This document shows positions 26,897 to 34,662 of a DNA stretch of 64,000 nt, piece by piece. A program made the translations under genes and the position numbers. The stretch is taken from positions 18,972 through 82,971 of the forward strand of contig QEXY01000123.1 in NCBI GenBank assembly GCA_003130875.1. The letters run 5' to 3'. The notes beneath the pieces were generated by a model. The model did no database searches. It was not told where the DNA came from and saw nothing but the letters and a program-made list of their open reading frames with translations. The DNA comes from Ardenticatenia bacterium (lineage in GTDB: Bacteria; Chloroflexota; Anaerolineae; 4572-78; NAK82). Each line of letters begins with the position of its first letter. Positions within the stretch are counted from its first letter, which is position 1.

Positions 26897-28128
26897 CCGA
26901 GCAGCTCACCCTGTTCCCTGCCCAAGACGAGGGAGGCCTGCCGCGCATCTTCACGGTGAGCGAGGTCACGCGGCGCATCCGAGCGTGGTTGGAAGCGGAT
27001 CGAGTGCTGCAAGATCTGTGGCTGGTAGGTGAGGTCTCCAACTGGAGGCAATCCCCTGCCGGCCACATCTACTTCACCCTCAAGGACGAGGAAGCGGCGC
27101 TGCGCTGTGTATTGTGGCGCTCCAATGCGCACCAGGTCAGCTATCTGCCATCCGGCGACGGCGAGACCGTGTTGGCGCACGGATACGTCTCCGTTTACGA
27201 CCCCCAGGGCGTTTATCAGCTCTATGTGGACGAACTCCAACCGCTGGGGTTGGGCAGCTGGTATGCGCGCTTTGAGGAATTGAAGCGCAAGCTGGAGGCG
27301 AAGGGTCTCTTTGCGCGCCCGCGCCGTCCTCTGCCGCGCTTTCCGCGACGCATCGGCGTGGTCACTTCACCCAGCGGCGCGGTGTTGCGTGACATCTTCA
27401 ACGTGCTGCGGCGGCGCTATCCGCTGGCCGAGGTGATCCTGGCGCCCACGCTGGTGCAGGGCGAAGACGCTCCGCCACAGATTGTGCGCGCCCTGGAGGC
27501 CATCACGCGGGTGCACGGGGTGGACGTGGTCATCCTGGCACGTGGCGGTGGCTCTATTGAGGACTTGTGGGCCTTCAACGATGAGCGGGTGGCGCGTGCC
27601 ATCGCCGCTTCGCCGGTGCCGGTGGTGTGTGGTGTGGGGCACGAGACCGACTTCACCATCGCCGACTTCGTCGCCGACGTGCGCGCCCCGACTCCCTCGG
27701 CAGCAGCTGAGCTGGTGACACCGGATCGCGCCGAATTGCAGCGGCGTGTCCAGGCACTGCGACGCGCGCTCGCGACCGCCTGTTTTGACCTGATCACCCG
27801 CCTGCGCCGTAAGCTCGAAGCGGAGGGGCGCGCGCTGCGCCAGCTGTCACCGCGCGCCACGTTGCAGCGCCAGCGCCAACACGTGGACGAGCTGGCACTG
27901 ACCATCATGCGCGCGATGCGCTATGCCATGGCATTGCGCCGCGAGCGGTTGAGCGGGCTGCGTCACCGCCTGGAAGTGCTGAATCCGGCAGCAACTCTGG
28001 CACGCGGCTATGCCATTGTGCGCCGCCAGGACGACCGCCGCGTGGTGATGCGGGTGGCGCAGGTTGCGTCGGGCGACCGCCTGAGCGTGCAGGTGTCCGA
28101 CGGCACCTTTATGAGCACGGTGGATTGA
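26893..28128 (+). CDS. xseA: Exodeoxyribonuclease VII large subunit
   Basis: 411 aa from ATG 26893, which overlaps the upstream stop by four bases (ATGA); the track start at 26488 is far too early. The N-terminal OB-fold (FTVSEVTRRIRAWLEADRVLQDLWLVGEVSNWR...GHIYFTLKD) binds DNA. The catalytic core has RIGVVTSPSGAVLRDI, ARGGGSIEDLWAFNDE and VGHETDFTIADFVADVRAPTPSAAAE. A long coiled-coil follows and the end has NPAATLARGYAIV. Exo VII degrades single-stranded DNA from both ends and works with XseB, encoded 48 bases downstream. Confidence 0.97.
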   Translation: MTEQLTLFPAQDEGGLPRIFTVSEVTRRIRAWLEADRVLQDLWLVGEVSNWRQSPAGHIYFTLKDEEAALRCVLWRSNAHQVSYLPSGDGETVLAHGYVSVYDPQGVYQLYVDELQPLGLGSWYARFEELKRKLEAKGLFARPRRPLPRFPRRIGVVTSPSGAVLRDIFNVLRRRYPLAEVILAPTLVQGEDAPPQIVRALEAITRVHGVDVVILARGGGSIEDLWAFNDERVARAIAASPVPVVCGVGHETDFTIADFVADVRAPTPSAAAELVTPDRAELQRRVQALRRALATACFDLITRLRRKLEAEGRALRQLSPRATLQRQRQHVDELALTIMRAMRYAMALRRERLSGLRHRLEVLNPAATLARGYAIVRRQDDRRVVMRVAQVASGDRLSVQVSDGTFMSTVD

Positions 28129-28176
28129 AAATGAGGACTTCGCCTCGAGCGGAGTGATGATGAAAGGCGATAACGC

Positions 28177-28437
28177 ATGAGTGAAGAGGGGCATCTCACC
28201 TTTGAGCAGGCGCTGGCCGAGCTGGAGCAGCTGGTACAGGAAATGGAAAGCGGCAATCTGGAGCTCGAGCGCGCCCTGCAACTGTTCGAGCGCGGTATGC
28301 AGCTGGTGCGCTATTGCAACGAACAGCTGGACACCGCCGAGTTGCGCGTGCGCCAGCTGACACCCGATGCCGTGTCGGGCGGGGAGCCTGGCCTGACCCC
28401 CTTTGAGCTGCCTGAGCCACCCGAGGAGCCGTGGTGA
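28177..28437 (+). CDS. xseB: Exodeoxyribonuclease VII small subunit
   Basis: 86 aa. LTFEQALAELEQLVQEMESGNLELERALQLFERGMQLVRYCNEQLDTAE is the complete XseB signature, two helices that wrap the XseA coiled coil. The ~25-residue tail is Pro/Glu rich. An AAAGG ribosome binding site lies upstream. Confidence 0.96.
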   Translation: MSEEGHLTFEQALAELEQLVQEMESGNLELERALQLFERGMQLVRYCNEQLDTAELRVRQLTPDAVSGGEPGLTPFELPEPPEEPW

Positions 28438-28463
28438 TCCGCGTGTTTTGCATCCGATAAGAT

Positions 28464-29138
28464 ATGGACGTGCCGGTTCGACAACGCTGGCGCATCACCT
28501 TCGCCAAAGAAAAGCCCTTGCGTTACATCTCCCATCTCGATCTGCATCGCACATGGGAGCGCGTCTTCCGCCGTGCCGGCATCCGTGTGGTGTACAGCCA
28601 GGGATTCAACCCGCAGCCGCGCATCCAGCTGGCTTCGGCATTGCCGGTGGGTTATGTCGGCAGCGCCGAGGTGATGGACGTCATCCTGGAGGAAGCGATC
28701 GAAGCGGAAGAGCTGGTGTCGCGCCTGCAGGCGGTAGCGCCGGTGGGCTTGCGCGTCCTCGCAGCGCGTCCCGTGCCGCTGCAGGCGCCCGCATTGCAGG
28801 CACAATTGCGCCAGGCGGAGTACTACGTGCAGATCTCCACATCGCTGCCTTGCGAGGAGATCGCGCGGCGCATCGCGGACTTCCTGAGCACCCCCCATTT
28901 GTTCCAGGAGCGCACGCGCCAGCGGCGCCGTGAGACGATCGACCTGAGGCCATTGGTGGACGACCTGCGCCTGGAACGCTGTGCCGACGGCGAGGCAGCG
29001 TTATGGATGCGCCTCAGCCAGAGTGCGCAGCGCTCGGTGCGCCCGGAGACGGTACTGGAAGCATTGGGGCTGGCAGGAACCCCGTCGCGCATTGAACGTA
29101 CCCGGCTGATCTGGCAGGCGGATCGAGAGGCTGATTGA
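28464..29138 (+). CDS. Radical-SAM-linked DUF2344 (TIGR03936) protein
   Basis: 224 aa. The N-terminus RWRITFAKEKPLRYISHLDLHRTWERVFRRAGIRVVYSQGFNPQPRIQLASALPVG is the hallmark of the TIGR03936/DUF2344 family. This family is usually encoded beside, or fused to, a B12-binding radical SAM protein. No such partner is adjacent here; it follows xseAB by 26 bases. Molecular function is not established. Confidence 0.85.
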   Translation: MDVPVRQRWRITFAKEKPLRYISHLDLHRTWERVFRRAGIRVVYSQGFNPQPRIQLASALPVGYVGSAEVMDVILEEAIEAEELVSRLQAVAPVGLRVLAARPVPLQAPALQAQLRQAEYYVQISTSLPCEEIARRIADFLSTPHLFQERTRQRRRETIDLRPLVDDLRLERCADGEAALWMRLSQSAQRSVRPETVLEALGLAGTPSRIERTRLIWQADREAD

Positions 29139-29176
29139 GCCGAGCTGCGCGCGTGGGCGAGCAGTCAGGGACAATT

Positions 29177-29292
29177 GCACCACGGAGCACGCAGAGAGCA
29201 CACAAGAAATTTTCGGAGGAGGCTGACGTGCCCCAACTGCTCCTCCAGTTTGGAAGTGGAAATTAGCACTCCCTGTGTGCTCAACAGGTGGG
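29177..29292. repeat. Imperfect inverted-repeat element of CACGGAG/CACAGAG type
   Basis: The left arm GCACCACGGAGCACGCAGAGAG and the right arm (reverse complement GCCCACCTGTTGAGCACACAGGGAG) are alike. Inside, GGAGGAG (29215-29221) pairs with CTCCTCC (29240-29246). The left arm resembles ACCACGGAGGCACGGAG-type intergenic repeats seen in many environmental bacteria. Only one copy is in the window. Confidence 0.4.
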
Positions 29293-29427
29293 CGCCGTCG
29301 CCAGCGCAATGGAATGAGCAACCGGTGTGTTGAAAAAACTGCCCAGCCGCCCACATGTTTTTTATCGAGGAAATGAGACCAATAAGGCGAGTGATCGAAC
29401 GTTTTCTCAGCACGCTCCCTTCAAGGC

Positions 29428-29456
29428 TTGCATGCCCTGAGCGGGCGTGCTATAAT
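29428..29456 (+). promoter_or_regulatory. Sigma-70 type promoter of tatA
   Basis: TTGCAT (29428-29433), 17-base spacer, TATAAT (29451-29456). The ATG is at 29510, giving a leader of about 45 bases. Confidence 0.75.
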
Positions 29457-29509
29457 CTCTCTCAGCGCCCTGCAGGGCGACTCAGCAAACAACAAAGGAG
29501 TGCCGAGAT

Positions 29510-29707
29510 ATGCCTATTCGGATGGGCCCATTTGAGCTGATCATCATCCTGGTCATCGTGATCATCATCTTCGGCGTGGGTAGGTTGCCGGAGATCGGTG
29601 GCGCAGTGGGCAAGGCAATCCGCGAGTTCCGTCAATCCACCGCCGAACCCGTCAAGAAAGAGGAGCCAAAAGAGAGCGCCAGCAAGGCCGAGAAGGCTGA
29701 AAGCTGA
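29510..29707 (+). CDS. tatA: Sec-independent translocase subunit TatA
   Basis: 65 aa. It has a short N-terminus, one membrane helix ([15 protein letters not shown]), the conserved hinge [21 protein letters not shown] and an acidic/Lys-rich tail, all typical of TatA/E. It forms the pore-like assembly that exports folded proteins with twin-arginine signals. AAAGGAG lies upstream. No tatC is adjacent. The Tat-like protein at 432 is a possible client. Confidence 0.93.
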   Translation: MPIRMGPFELIIILVIVIIIFGVGRLPEIGGAVGKAIREFRQSTAEPVKKEEPKESASKAEKAES

Positions 29708-29753
29708 CCACTCCAAAGCTTGTGACTGTGTCGGTTGGGATCTTTATGGTGCT

Positions 29754-29796
29754 GCCCCCTACACGCGGTTGGGTGTGCTGGACCGGTTCAGGGGGC
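29754..29796. terminator. Possible bidirectional hairpin between tatA and the dipeptidase gene
   Basis: GCCCCCT/AGGGGGC stem with a 29-base loop located between convergent genes. There is no T-run, so confidence is low. Confidence 0.35.
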
Positions 29797-29813
29797 GCTG
29801 ATCTCTTGACGCA

Positions 29814-30794
29814 TCAGCGAACTACCTGCCGGAAAACGCGCAGCAGGTTGCCTCCTAAGATGTTGCGGATTGCTGTGATGGTGTAGCCCCGCTGCACCAA
29901 TCCGGCGGTCAGAGCCGGCAGGTGAGTCACGTCCTCCAATCCAGCGGTCACCCCGTCATATCCGTCGAAGTCGGAGCCGATGCCGATGTGTTCGGTGCCG
30001 ATGCGCTGTGCGATATAATCCACGTGGTCAAGCAACCGTTCCAACGAAGCCTGCTCCGGTGCTGGGGTGATGAACGCGGGGACAAAGGTCACGCACACCA
30101 CACCTCCGCGGCGTGCTATCCCCTCAAGCTGAGCATCGTTGAGATTGCGCGGATGAGGACATAGCGCATAGGCGTTGGTATGCGAAGCAATCACCGGGCC
30201 TTCCGCAAGCTGGAGTACGTCGGCGACGCCGGGCGCAGCGAGATGGGACACATCCACCAGCATGCCAAGCTCAAAAGCGGTTCTCACCACCTGTCGACCG
30301 AACTCGGTCAACCCCCTGGCATCCGCTTGCGCAATGCCGTCCGCAGCTGCATTGCGCTGGTTCCACGTCAGTCCGACGCAGCGCACCCCGAGTCGATAGA
30401 ATAAGCGTAACAGGTTGATATCCCCGGCAAGCGGTTCGCATCCTTCCATACTCAGGACACCGGCGACAGCACCGCGAACTTTGGCGCGTTCGATTTCGGC
30501 AGCACACGTGGCGACCACAAAACGTCCGCCACTCTGTTGGGGCAGCTGATGAAAAGCTTCCACCTGCCGCAGTGCTTCCAGCGTGGGATGCTCCGCGGTG
30601 GGATGACGCTGCGAGAGCGTAAAGATGGCGAACATCTGGGCATTGACCCCACCCTCTAACAGGCGTGGCAAATCCAGATGACCGTAATTCAGGCGACGGT
30701 CGAAACCCCTGCCGTCCCAAACGCTCAACGAGAGAAAGTCGCAATGGGCATCAAAAACCAGGCAGTCGCGGTGAATAGGTTCGGGGGAGAACAT
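29814..30794 (-). CDS. Membrane dipeptidase-like protein (peptidase M19)
   Basis: 326 aa, family-typical length. Zinc-site motifs are DAHCDFLSL near residue 15 and SMEGCEPL near 130 (bridging Glu). Other family motifs are LTWNQRNAAADG, DVSHL, ASHTNAYALCPHPRNLNDAQL and GIGSDFDGYDG. M19 enzymes hydrolyse dipeptides, including those with D-residues. No signal peptide is seen, so it is probably cytoplasmic. It is encoded 14 bases downstream of the LysM gene. Confidence 0.92.
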   Translation of the reverse strand: MFSPEPIHRDCLVFDAHCDFLSLSVWDGRGFDRRLNYGHLDLPRLLEGGVNAQMFAIFTLSQRHPTAEHPTLEALRQVEAFHQLPQQSGGRFVVATCAAEIERAKVRGAVAGVLSMEGCEPLAGDINLLRLFYRLGVRCVGLTWNQRNAAADGIAQADARGLTEFGRQVVRTAFELGMLVDVSHLAAPGVADVLQLAEGPVIASHTNAYALCPHPRNLNDAQLEGIARRGGVVCVTFVPAFITPAPEQASLERLLDHVDYIAQRIGTEHIGIGSDFDGYDGVTAGLEDVTHLPALTAGLVQRGYTITAIRNILGGNLLRVFRQVVR

Positions 30795-30808
30795 AACGCG
30801 CAGATGTC

Positions 30809-31822
30809 TTAAGGAGTGTTTGCCGGCATATCCACCTTAGTCGAAGCGATCACCTTTCCTTCGGCGTCGCGCAAGACTACGGTGTCACCCACACTCCAGG
30901 CCGCGCTGGCACGGCCCCAATACAGATCGGTGGCTGTGTCTACGCCGACCGTGGTATGTACGTGGATCGCTGCGCCGTTTCCCCCCAATCCAAACTCAGG
31001 GAACGTGTAAGTTGCCTCACGGTCGTTGGAGAGGGTCCAGCCACGCATCCACACGTACAGCCCCTGATTGATTAGATAAACCGCCTCTTTCGTCACATCT
31101 CCAGGGTTGAGCACCGTGATGGATATACGGATCTCGTTCGCCGGGACAGGGGTCGGCGTCGGCACTGGGGTCGGAGTGGGCAAGAGGGTCGCAGCAGGGA
31201 CGACCGGCGGCGCAGTGCCAGGCGCCAGCGGCGTGGGCGGTTCAAACGGCAGCAGCGCGGTAGGAGAGGGGGGTGGCGGAGTAAACGTGGGCGTCAGAGC
31301 TGGCAGGCCACCTACTGGGATGAGCAGCTGCTGACCCAACATCAGATAGTCAGGATTATCCAGGCCATTTGCCCGCATCAGGTCTTCCAAGCTCACCTGG
31401 AAGCGCGTGGCAATTGAGCTGAGAGTATCTCCTGCCTGTACAATGTAAGTGATGGGGCCAGCCGAGGTGGGGGTTGCCTGCGTCTCGGCTGGGCTCGTCG
31501 TCGGTACGGATTCAGCAGAGGACGGCCCGGAAGGGACGAAATCGGGCGCCTCGGCTGCGGTCGTGTCACCGGATTGCAGGGCTAGCAACGTGGGAGACGG
31601 GATCGCTTGCTCAGCCGATGGGACAGCCGGAACAGCGCAGCGCACCATACTCCAGCTGATGATCAGCGAGATAATCGCATTGGCAGCCAGGATAAAGACC
31701 ACTTGCCGCGCTGGCAGACCGCTCTGCCTGCGCATACGCCGGGCACGCTGGGGCATTTCCCACGCGCTTTCGGGGAAGTCCCTCGAGACGCCGTAACGCG
31801 TGTCCAGTGATTCGTCCTCCAT
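30809..31822 (-). CDS. Membrane-anchored LysM protein with C-terminal lamin-tail domain
   Basis: 337 aa from ATG 31822, preceded by GGAGGTGACC; the track start is 12 codons earlier. A cytoplasmic basic N-terminus is followed by one membrane helix (VVFILAANAIISLIISWSMV, near 45-64). One LysM domain (YIVQAGDTLSSIATRFQVSLEDLMRANGL...LMLGQQLLIP) binds peptidoglycan. A long Pro/Thr-rich linker leads to a lamin-tail-like (LTD) beta domain (LNPGDVTKEAVYLINQGLYVWMRGWTLSNDREATYTFPEF...). The layout suggests a cell-surface protein. Confidence 0.87.
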   Translation of the reverse strand: MEDESLDTRYGVSRDFPESAWEMPQRARRMRRQSGLPARQVVFILAANAIISLIISWSMVRCAVPAVPSAEQAIPSPTLLALQSGDTTAAEAPDFVPSGPSSAESVPTTSPAETQATPTSAGPITYIVQAGDTLSSIATRFQVSLEDLMRANGLDNPDYLMLGQQLLIPVGGLPALTPTFTPPPPSPTALLPFEPPTPLAPGTAPPVVPAATLLPTPTPVPTPTPVPANEIRISITVLNPGDVTKEAVYLINQGLYVWMRGWTLSNDREATYTFPEFGLGGNGAAIHVHTTVGVDTATDLYWGRASAAWSVGDTVVLRDAEGKVIASTKVDMPANTP

Positions 31823-31914
31823 GGTCACCTCCTTTGCATAACATAAGTATACCATCAATCATTATCGTCGTCTACAATTGTCATATGTTTACACGCGCAA
31901 CGCCATCGCACTGT

Positions 31915-31956
31915 AAAAGGATGGGGGACGTCCCCACTATGGGAACGTCCCCCCAT
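31915..31956 (-). terminator. Terminator of the amidase/dockerin gene
   Basis: On the minus strand ATGGGGGGACGT pairs with ACGTCCCCCAT, followed by CCTTTT. It lies just past the stop codon at 31987. Confidence 0.75.
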
Positions 31957-31986
31957 TCTCAGCCACGTAGCACGAAGGAGAACTTG

Positions 31987-34446
31987 CTATTGCCAGTTGG
32001 TCAAGGGACCCTGTCTGCCAAAGTTGTTGGCGATGAGCACCACGTCCAGGATGTTCACCACACCGTCGCGGTTCAGGTCCGCCTGCTCATTGGTCGAGTC
32101 CATCGCGGCCGCGACGATGGCCAGGTCAAATACGTTGATCACATCATCCTGGTTGAGGTCACCGGCCAGCAGAGTGATCGTGCCGACACTGTTGGCACTG
32201 ATATCTCCTGTGGTGGCAGCACGAGCAGCGGCAGTTCCAGGTGCTGCCAGACCACTCAGGAAGCCAGGCATGCGCACCGTGATCGGCTCGGTGCCGGCGA
32301 CGGCGAACTGGCCACTGGCGTTGGTCACCGTCTGAGCCCCGCTGGCGCTGGTCACCACGACCCCACTATGATCACTGCGTCCCTGCAGGATGACCGTGCC
32401 GGAGATGCAATCGGGGGTGATCTCCGCACTGCCGTTGCGCACGCCGACCGCGACCGGTGTGCCGCCGTCTGGCGTGACCTCAGCACGCGCCAACGTCACC
32501 GCCGAAACGCCGGGCCGTTGCGGTCGCCAGTCAATGATGATCAACCCCTGGTTGCCCTCGATGAGCTGACCGCCGATCATCTCACCTTCAAAGAAGATAC
32601 GTCCACTTTCCGTGTCCACTTCGTTGCGTCGAACAGCGGCCGGATTCGCCTGGAAGACTCCATCCAAGCGCACCTGCACGCCCCATACATACGGATCCGC
32701 ATCGACCACCTGGATCACTTGCGGGTCATAGGTGATTTCAAGTGCCACGCTGCGCACGCGGGTGGCGTTGCGGATCGAAACAGCCGTCTGCGCTACGTGG
32801 GTGCACCACGAGGTGCTCAGTCGCTCCGGCTCGACCACCATGGTTGTCCCGCTAGGAGAGACGCCGCCCACGGAGACACTGGCGCTTGCGCTGCACGGCG
32901 CAAAACGTCCTCCGGTTGGATCGGTGGCCGTGATGTCAAAGCGATAGACCCCGGCCACATCGGTGTTTTGGTACACGCCTTGATAGTAGCCGGTGAGGTC
33001 GTTCATCGGGAGTGGCGCTGCGCCTGCTGCTGCCGTGGTCGGCTTGGTGACAATCGCTGCCACCGCAGCGCCTGTGACGGGATTGCCTGCCTGATCCAAC
33101 ACCCTTGCCGTCACGTAAATGGTGTCACCCAGGGCATATTGCGGCTTGTCGAACACGACGTCGGCAATACGGCACGCTGCCTGAGCGCAAGCGGCACGCT
33201 GCGCAACCTGCTCGCGCAGCCAGGGCAGCATCCCATACAGATAGTCGCCGGGTGAGAAGGTGGCTGTCACATCCCGACCGCCCGCAATGGTGGGAACAAT
33301 GCCTGCGCCATCGTATTGCGTGGCTGCGCGTGGATCAAGCCCTTTCTGTCCCACTTTCCAGGCACTCAGTTGGATGCCGGCCTCGAGCATTGCAGGGCTG
33401 GGTTGGGCATCCATGAGTCCCAGGTAACCGCAGTTGCCGTAGCAGCCGATAAAGCCGATCGCCATTGAGCCACGGTTGAAGTTGTCGTGGATGCCCACCA
33501 CATCGTCACCACCGGCACGTCCCTCGTAGATGACCCCATTGGGATCGATGAGATAGTTATAGCCGATGTCACCCCACCACAGCGTGTTCGCATGGTAGTT
33601 CCAGATCGAGCGCACCACCTGAGCCCAGTTCTGAGGATTGTTGGGGGTTGCGGTATGGTGGATAATAATGTGCGTCACCGATTGATACTCAGGTGGCCGA
33701 CGTGGGCTGAACGGACCGTCGGGGCAGCCCCACATCGTGCGCGACACCACAGGGGGCTTGGGCACCGGACAGACGCCCGCTTGAGGCGCTTCGGCAGATC
33801 CCATCTGACTGGCAATGGCGGCGTCGCTCGGACCGCTTTGGGTATCGCTGAACGTCAACGTGACGCTGCGCAACAGCGGTGACGCACCGTCGGACGCCGC
33901 CTGCATCGTCACGCGAAATTGGATGCTGACTTGACCGCCGCCCACCCAGATCAGGCTGCCGCCATACTGGTTATCGCGCACCGGGTAGTACGCCACCGGA
34001 TTCTCCACCCAGTTGCTCCAATTGCTGCCATCCTGACTGAGGCGCGTTTCCATCTTGAGCACGCTACCTGCCGGGACTTCCGCGCTCCAGATGGGCACGA
34101 TATCCGACACCGAGGCCAGCGGAGCGTTGATCACTCCCGAAGTGAAAACCCCACTCGACTGACCCGCTGCCAACGCGATGCCACCTGCCGTGAGCACCAC
34201 GCCTTCCAGATTGCCCGAAGCGGCTAGAAAATCGGCCGTCATCTGAGCTTCCTGGGACTGAATGGTGGAGCTGCCGTCCGCTGCCGCGTACACGGCCGAT
34301 TGGAAGGTGGGCTGACCTCCCTGTGCCCGTGCGATCAGAGGCAACCCGCTCAGCAATAACAGTCCGATGCTGAACAATCTGAGGAGACACCGCCAGGGAT
34401 AAATGCTGAGGAGACACCGCCAGGGATAAATGGTGTTTCGTTTCAT
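31987..34446 (-). CDS. Secreted PGRP-type N-acetylmuramoyl-L-alanine amidase with cohesin-like and dockerin modules
   Basis: 819 aa from ATG 34446 (GGAGG five bases upstream); the track start is far upstream. The signal peptide (LLRLFSIGLLLLSGLPLIARAQ) is preceded by a duplicated IYPWRCLL segment. Near residues 233-400 lies an amidase_2/PGRP domain (SRTMWGCP, HIIIHHTATPNN, GDIGYNYLIDPNGVIYEGRAGG) that would cut the stem peptide from muramic acid. Residues ~545-670 look like a cohesin fold (VRSVALEITYDPQVIQVVD). The end is a type I dockerin pair (GDLNQDDVINVFDLAIVAAAM, ADLNRDGVVNILDVVLIANNF) with calcium-loop Asp/Asn residues. Confidence 0.87.
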   Translation of the reverse strand: MKRNTIYPWRCLLSIYPWRCLLRLFSIGLLLLSGLPLIARAQGGQPTFQSAVYAAADGSSTIQSQEAQMTADFLAASGNLEGVVLTAGGIALAAGQSSGVFTSGVINAPLASVSDIVPIWSAEVPAGSVLKMETRLSQDGSNWSNWVENPVAYYPVRDNQYGGSLIWVGGGQVSIQFRVTMQAASDGASPLLRSVTLTFSDTQSGPSDAAIASQMGSAEAPQAGVCPVPKPPVVSRTMWGCPDGPFSPRRPPEYQSVTHIIIHHTATPNNPQNWAQVVRSIWNYHANTLWWGDIGYNYLIDPNGVIYEGRAGGDDVVGIHDNFNRGSMAIGFIGCYGNCGYLGLMDAQPSPAMLEAGIQLSAWKVGQKGLDPRAATQYDGAGIVPTIAGGRDVTATFSPGDYLYGMLPWLREQVAQRAACAQAACRIADVVFDKPQYALGDTIYVTARVLDQAGNPVTGAAVAAIVTKPTTAAAGAAPLPMNDLTGYYQGVYQNTDVAGVYRFDITATDPTGGRFAPCSASASVSVGGVSPSGTTMVVEPERLSTSWCTHVAQTAVSIRNATRVRSVALEITYDPQVIQVVDADPYVWGVQVRLDGVFQANPAAVRRNEVDTESGRIFFEGEMIGGQLIEGNQGLIIIDWRPQRPGVSAVTLARAEVTPDGGTPVAVGVRNGSAEITPDCISGTVILQGRSDHSGVVVTSASGAQTVTNASGQFAVAGTEPITVRMPGFLSGLAAPGTAAARAATTGDISANSVGTITLLAGDLNQDDVINVFDLAIVAAAMDSTNEQADLNRDGVVNILDVVLIANNFGRQGPLTNWQ
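34381..34434. repeat. 27-bp tandem duplication inside the amidase signal peptide
   Basis: GAGGAGACACCGCCAGGGATAAATG(CT/GT) occurs twice in a row, 25 of 27 bases identical. In the protein it gives IYPWRCLLS then IYPWRCLLR, adding nine residues before the hydrophobic core. Confidence 0.9.
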
Positions 34447-34513
34447 CATGACCTCCTTAATCCGATTTCGAACAGCAACCGGAACGCCACAGGCAGCACG
34501 CATTACTGCTTCC

Positions 34514-34542
34514 ATCTTACGATAGTGCTGGGGTGTGCTCAA
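34514..34542 (-). promoter_or_regulatory. Probable promoter of the amidase/dockerin gene
   Basis: On the minus strand: TTGAGC (34542-34537), 17-base spacer, TAAGAT (34519-34514), about 68 bases before the chosen start. Confidence 0.5.
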
Positions 34543-34603
34543 GAGAGTTACTGCGGAACTCTTTCCCGTGACAACTATGGCGCCCGGATACGTGTTAATG
34601 CGG

Positions 34604-34642
34604 AACAAAGAAGGGCCAGCTCAAGTCAGTGCTGGCCCTTCT
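34604..34642 (-). terminator. Terminator of the cohesin/dockerin gene
   Basis: On the minus strand AGAAGGGCCAGC pairs with GCTGGCCCTTCT (12 pairs), followed by TTGTT. It starts 20 bases past the stop codon. Confidence 0.85.
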
Positions 34643-34662
34643 GGATCAGCGGTGCATCAGGG

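Larger units (their letters stand above)
29139..29509. other. Intergenic region with repeat-like element and tatA promoter
   Basis: 371 bases with no credible gene. It holds the imperfect inverted-repeat element described separately (29177-29292) and the tatA promoter at 29428-29456. ORFs such as 29355..29540 run through the promoter and are rejected. Confidence 0.6.

Noticed and set aside
29355-29540. 61-aa ORF between DUF2344 and tatA
   Set aside because: It runs through the tatA promoter and ribosome binding site and has no family resemblance.
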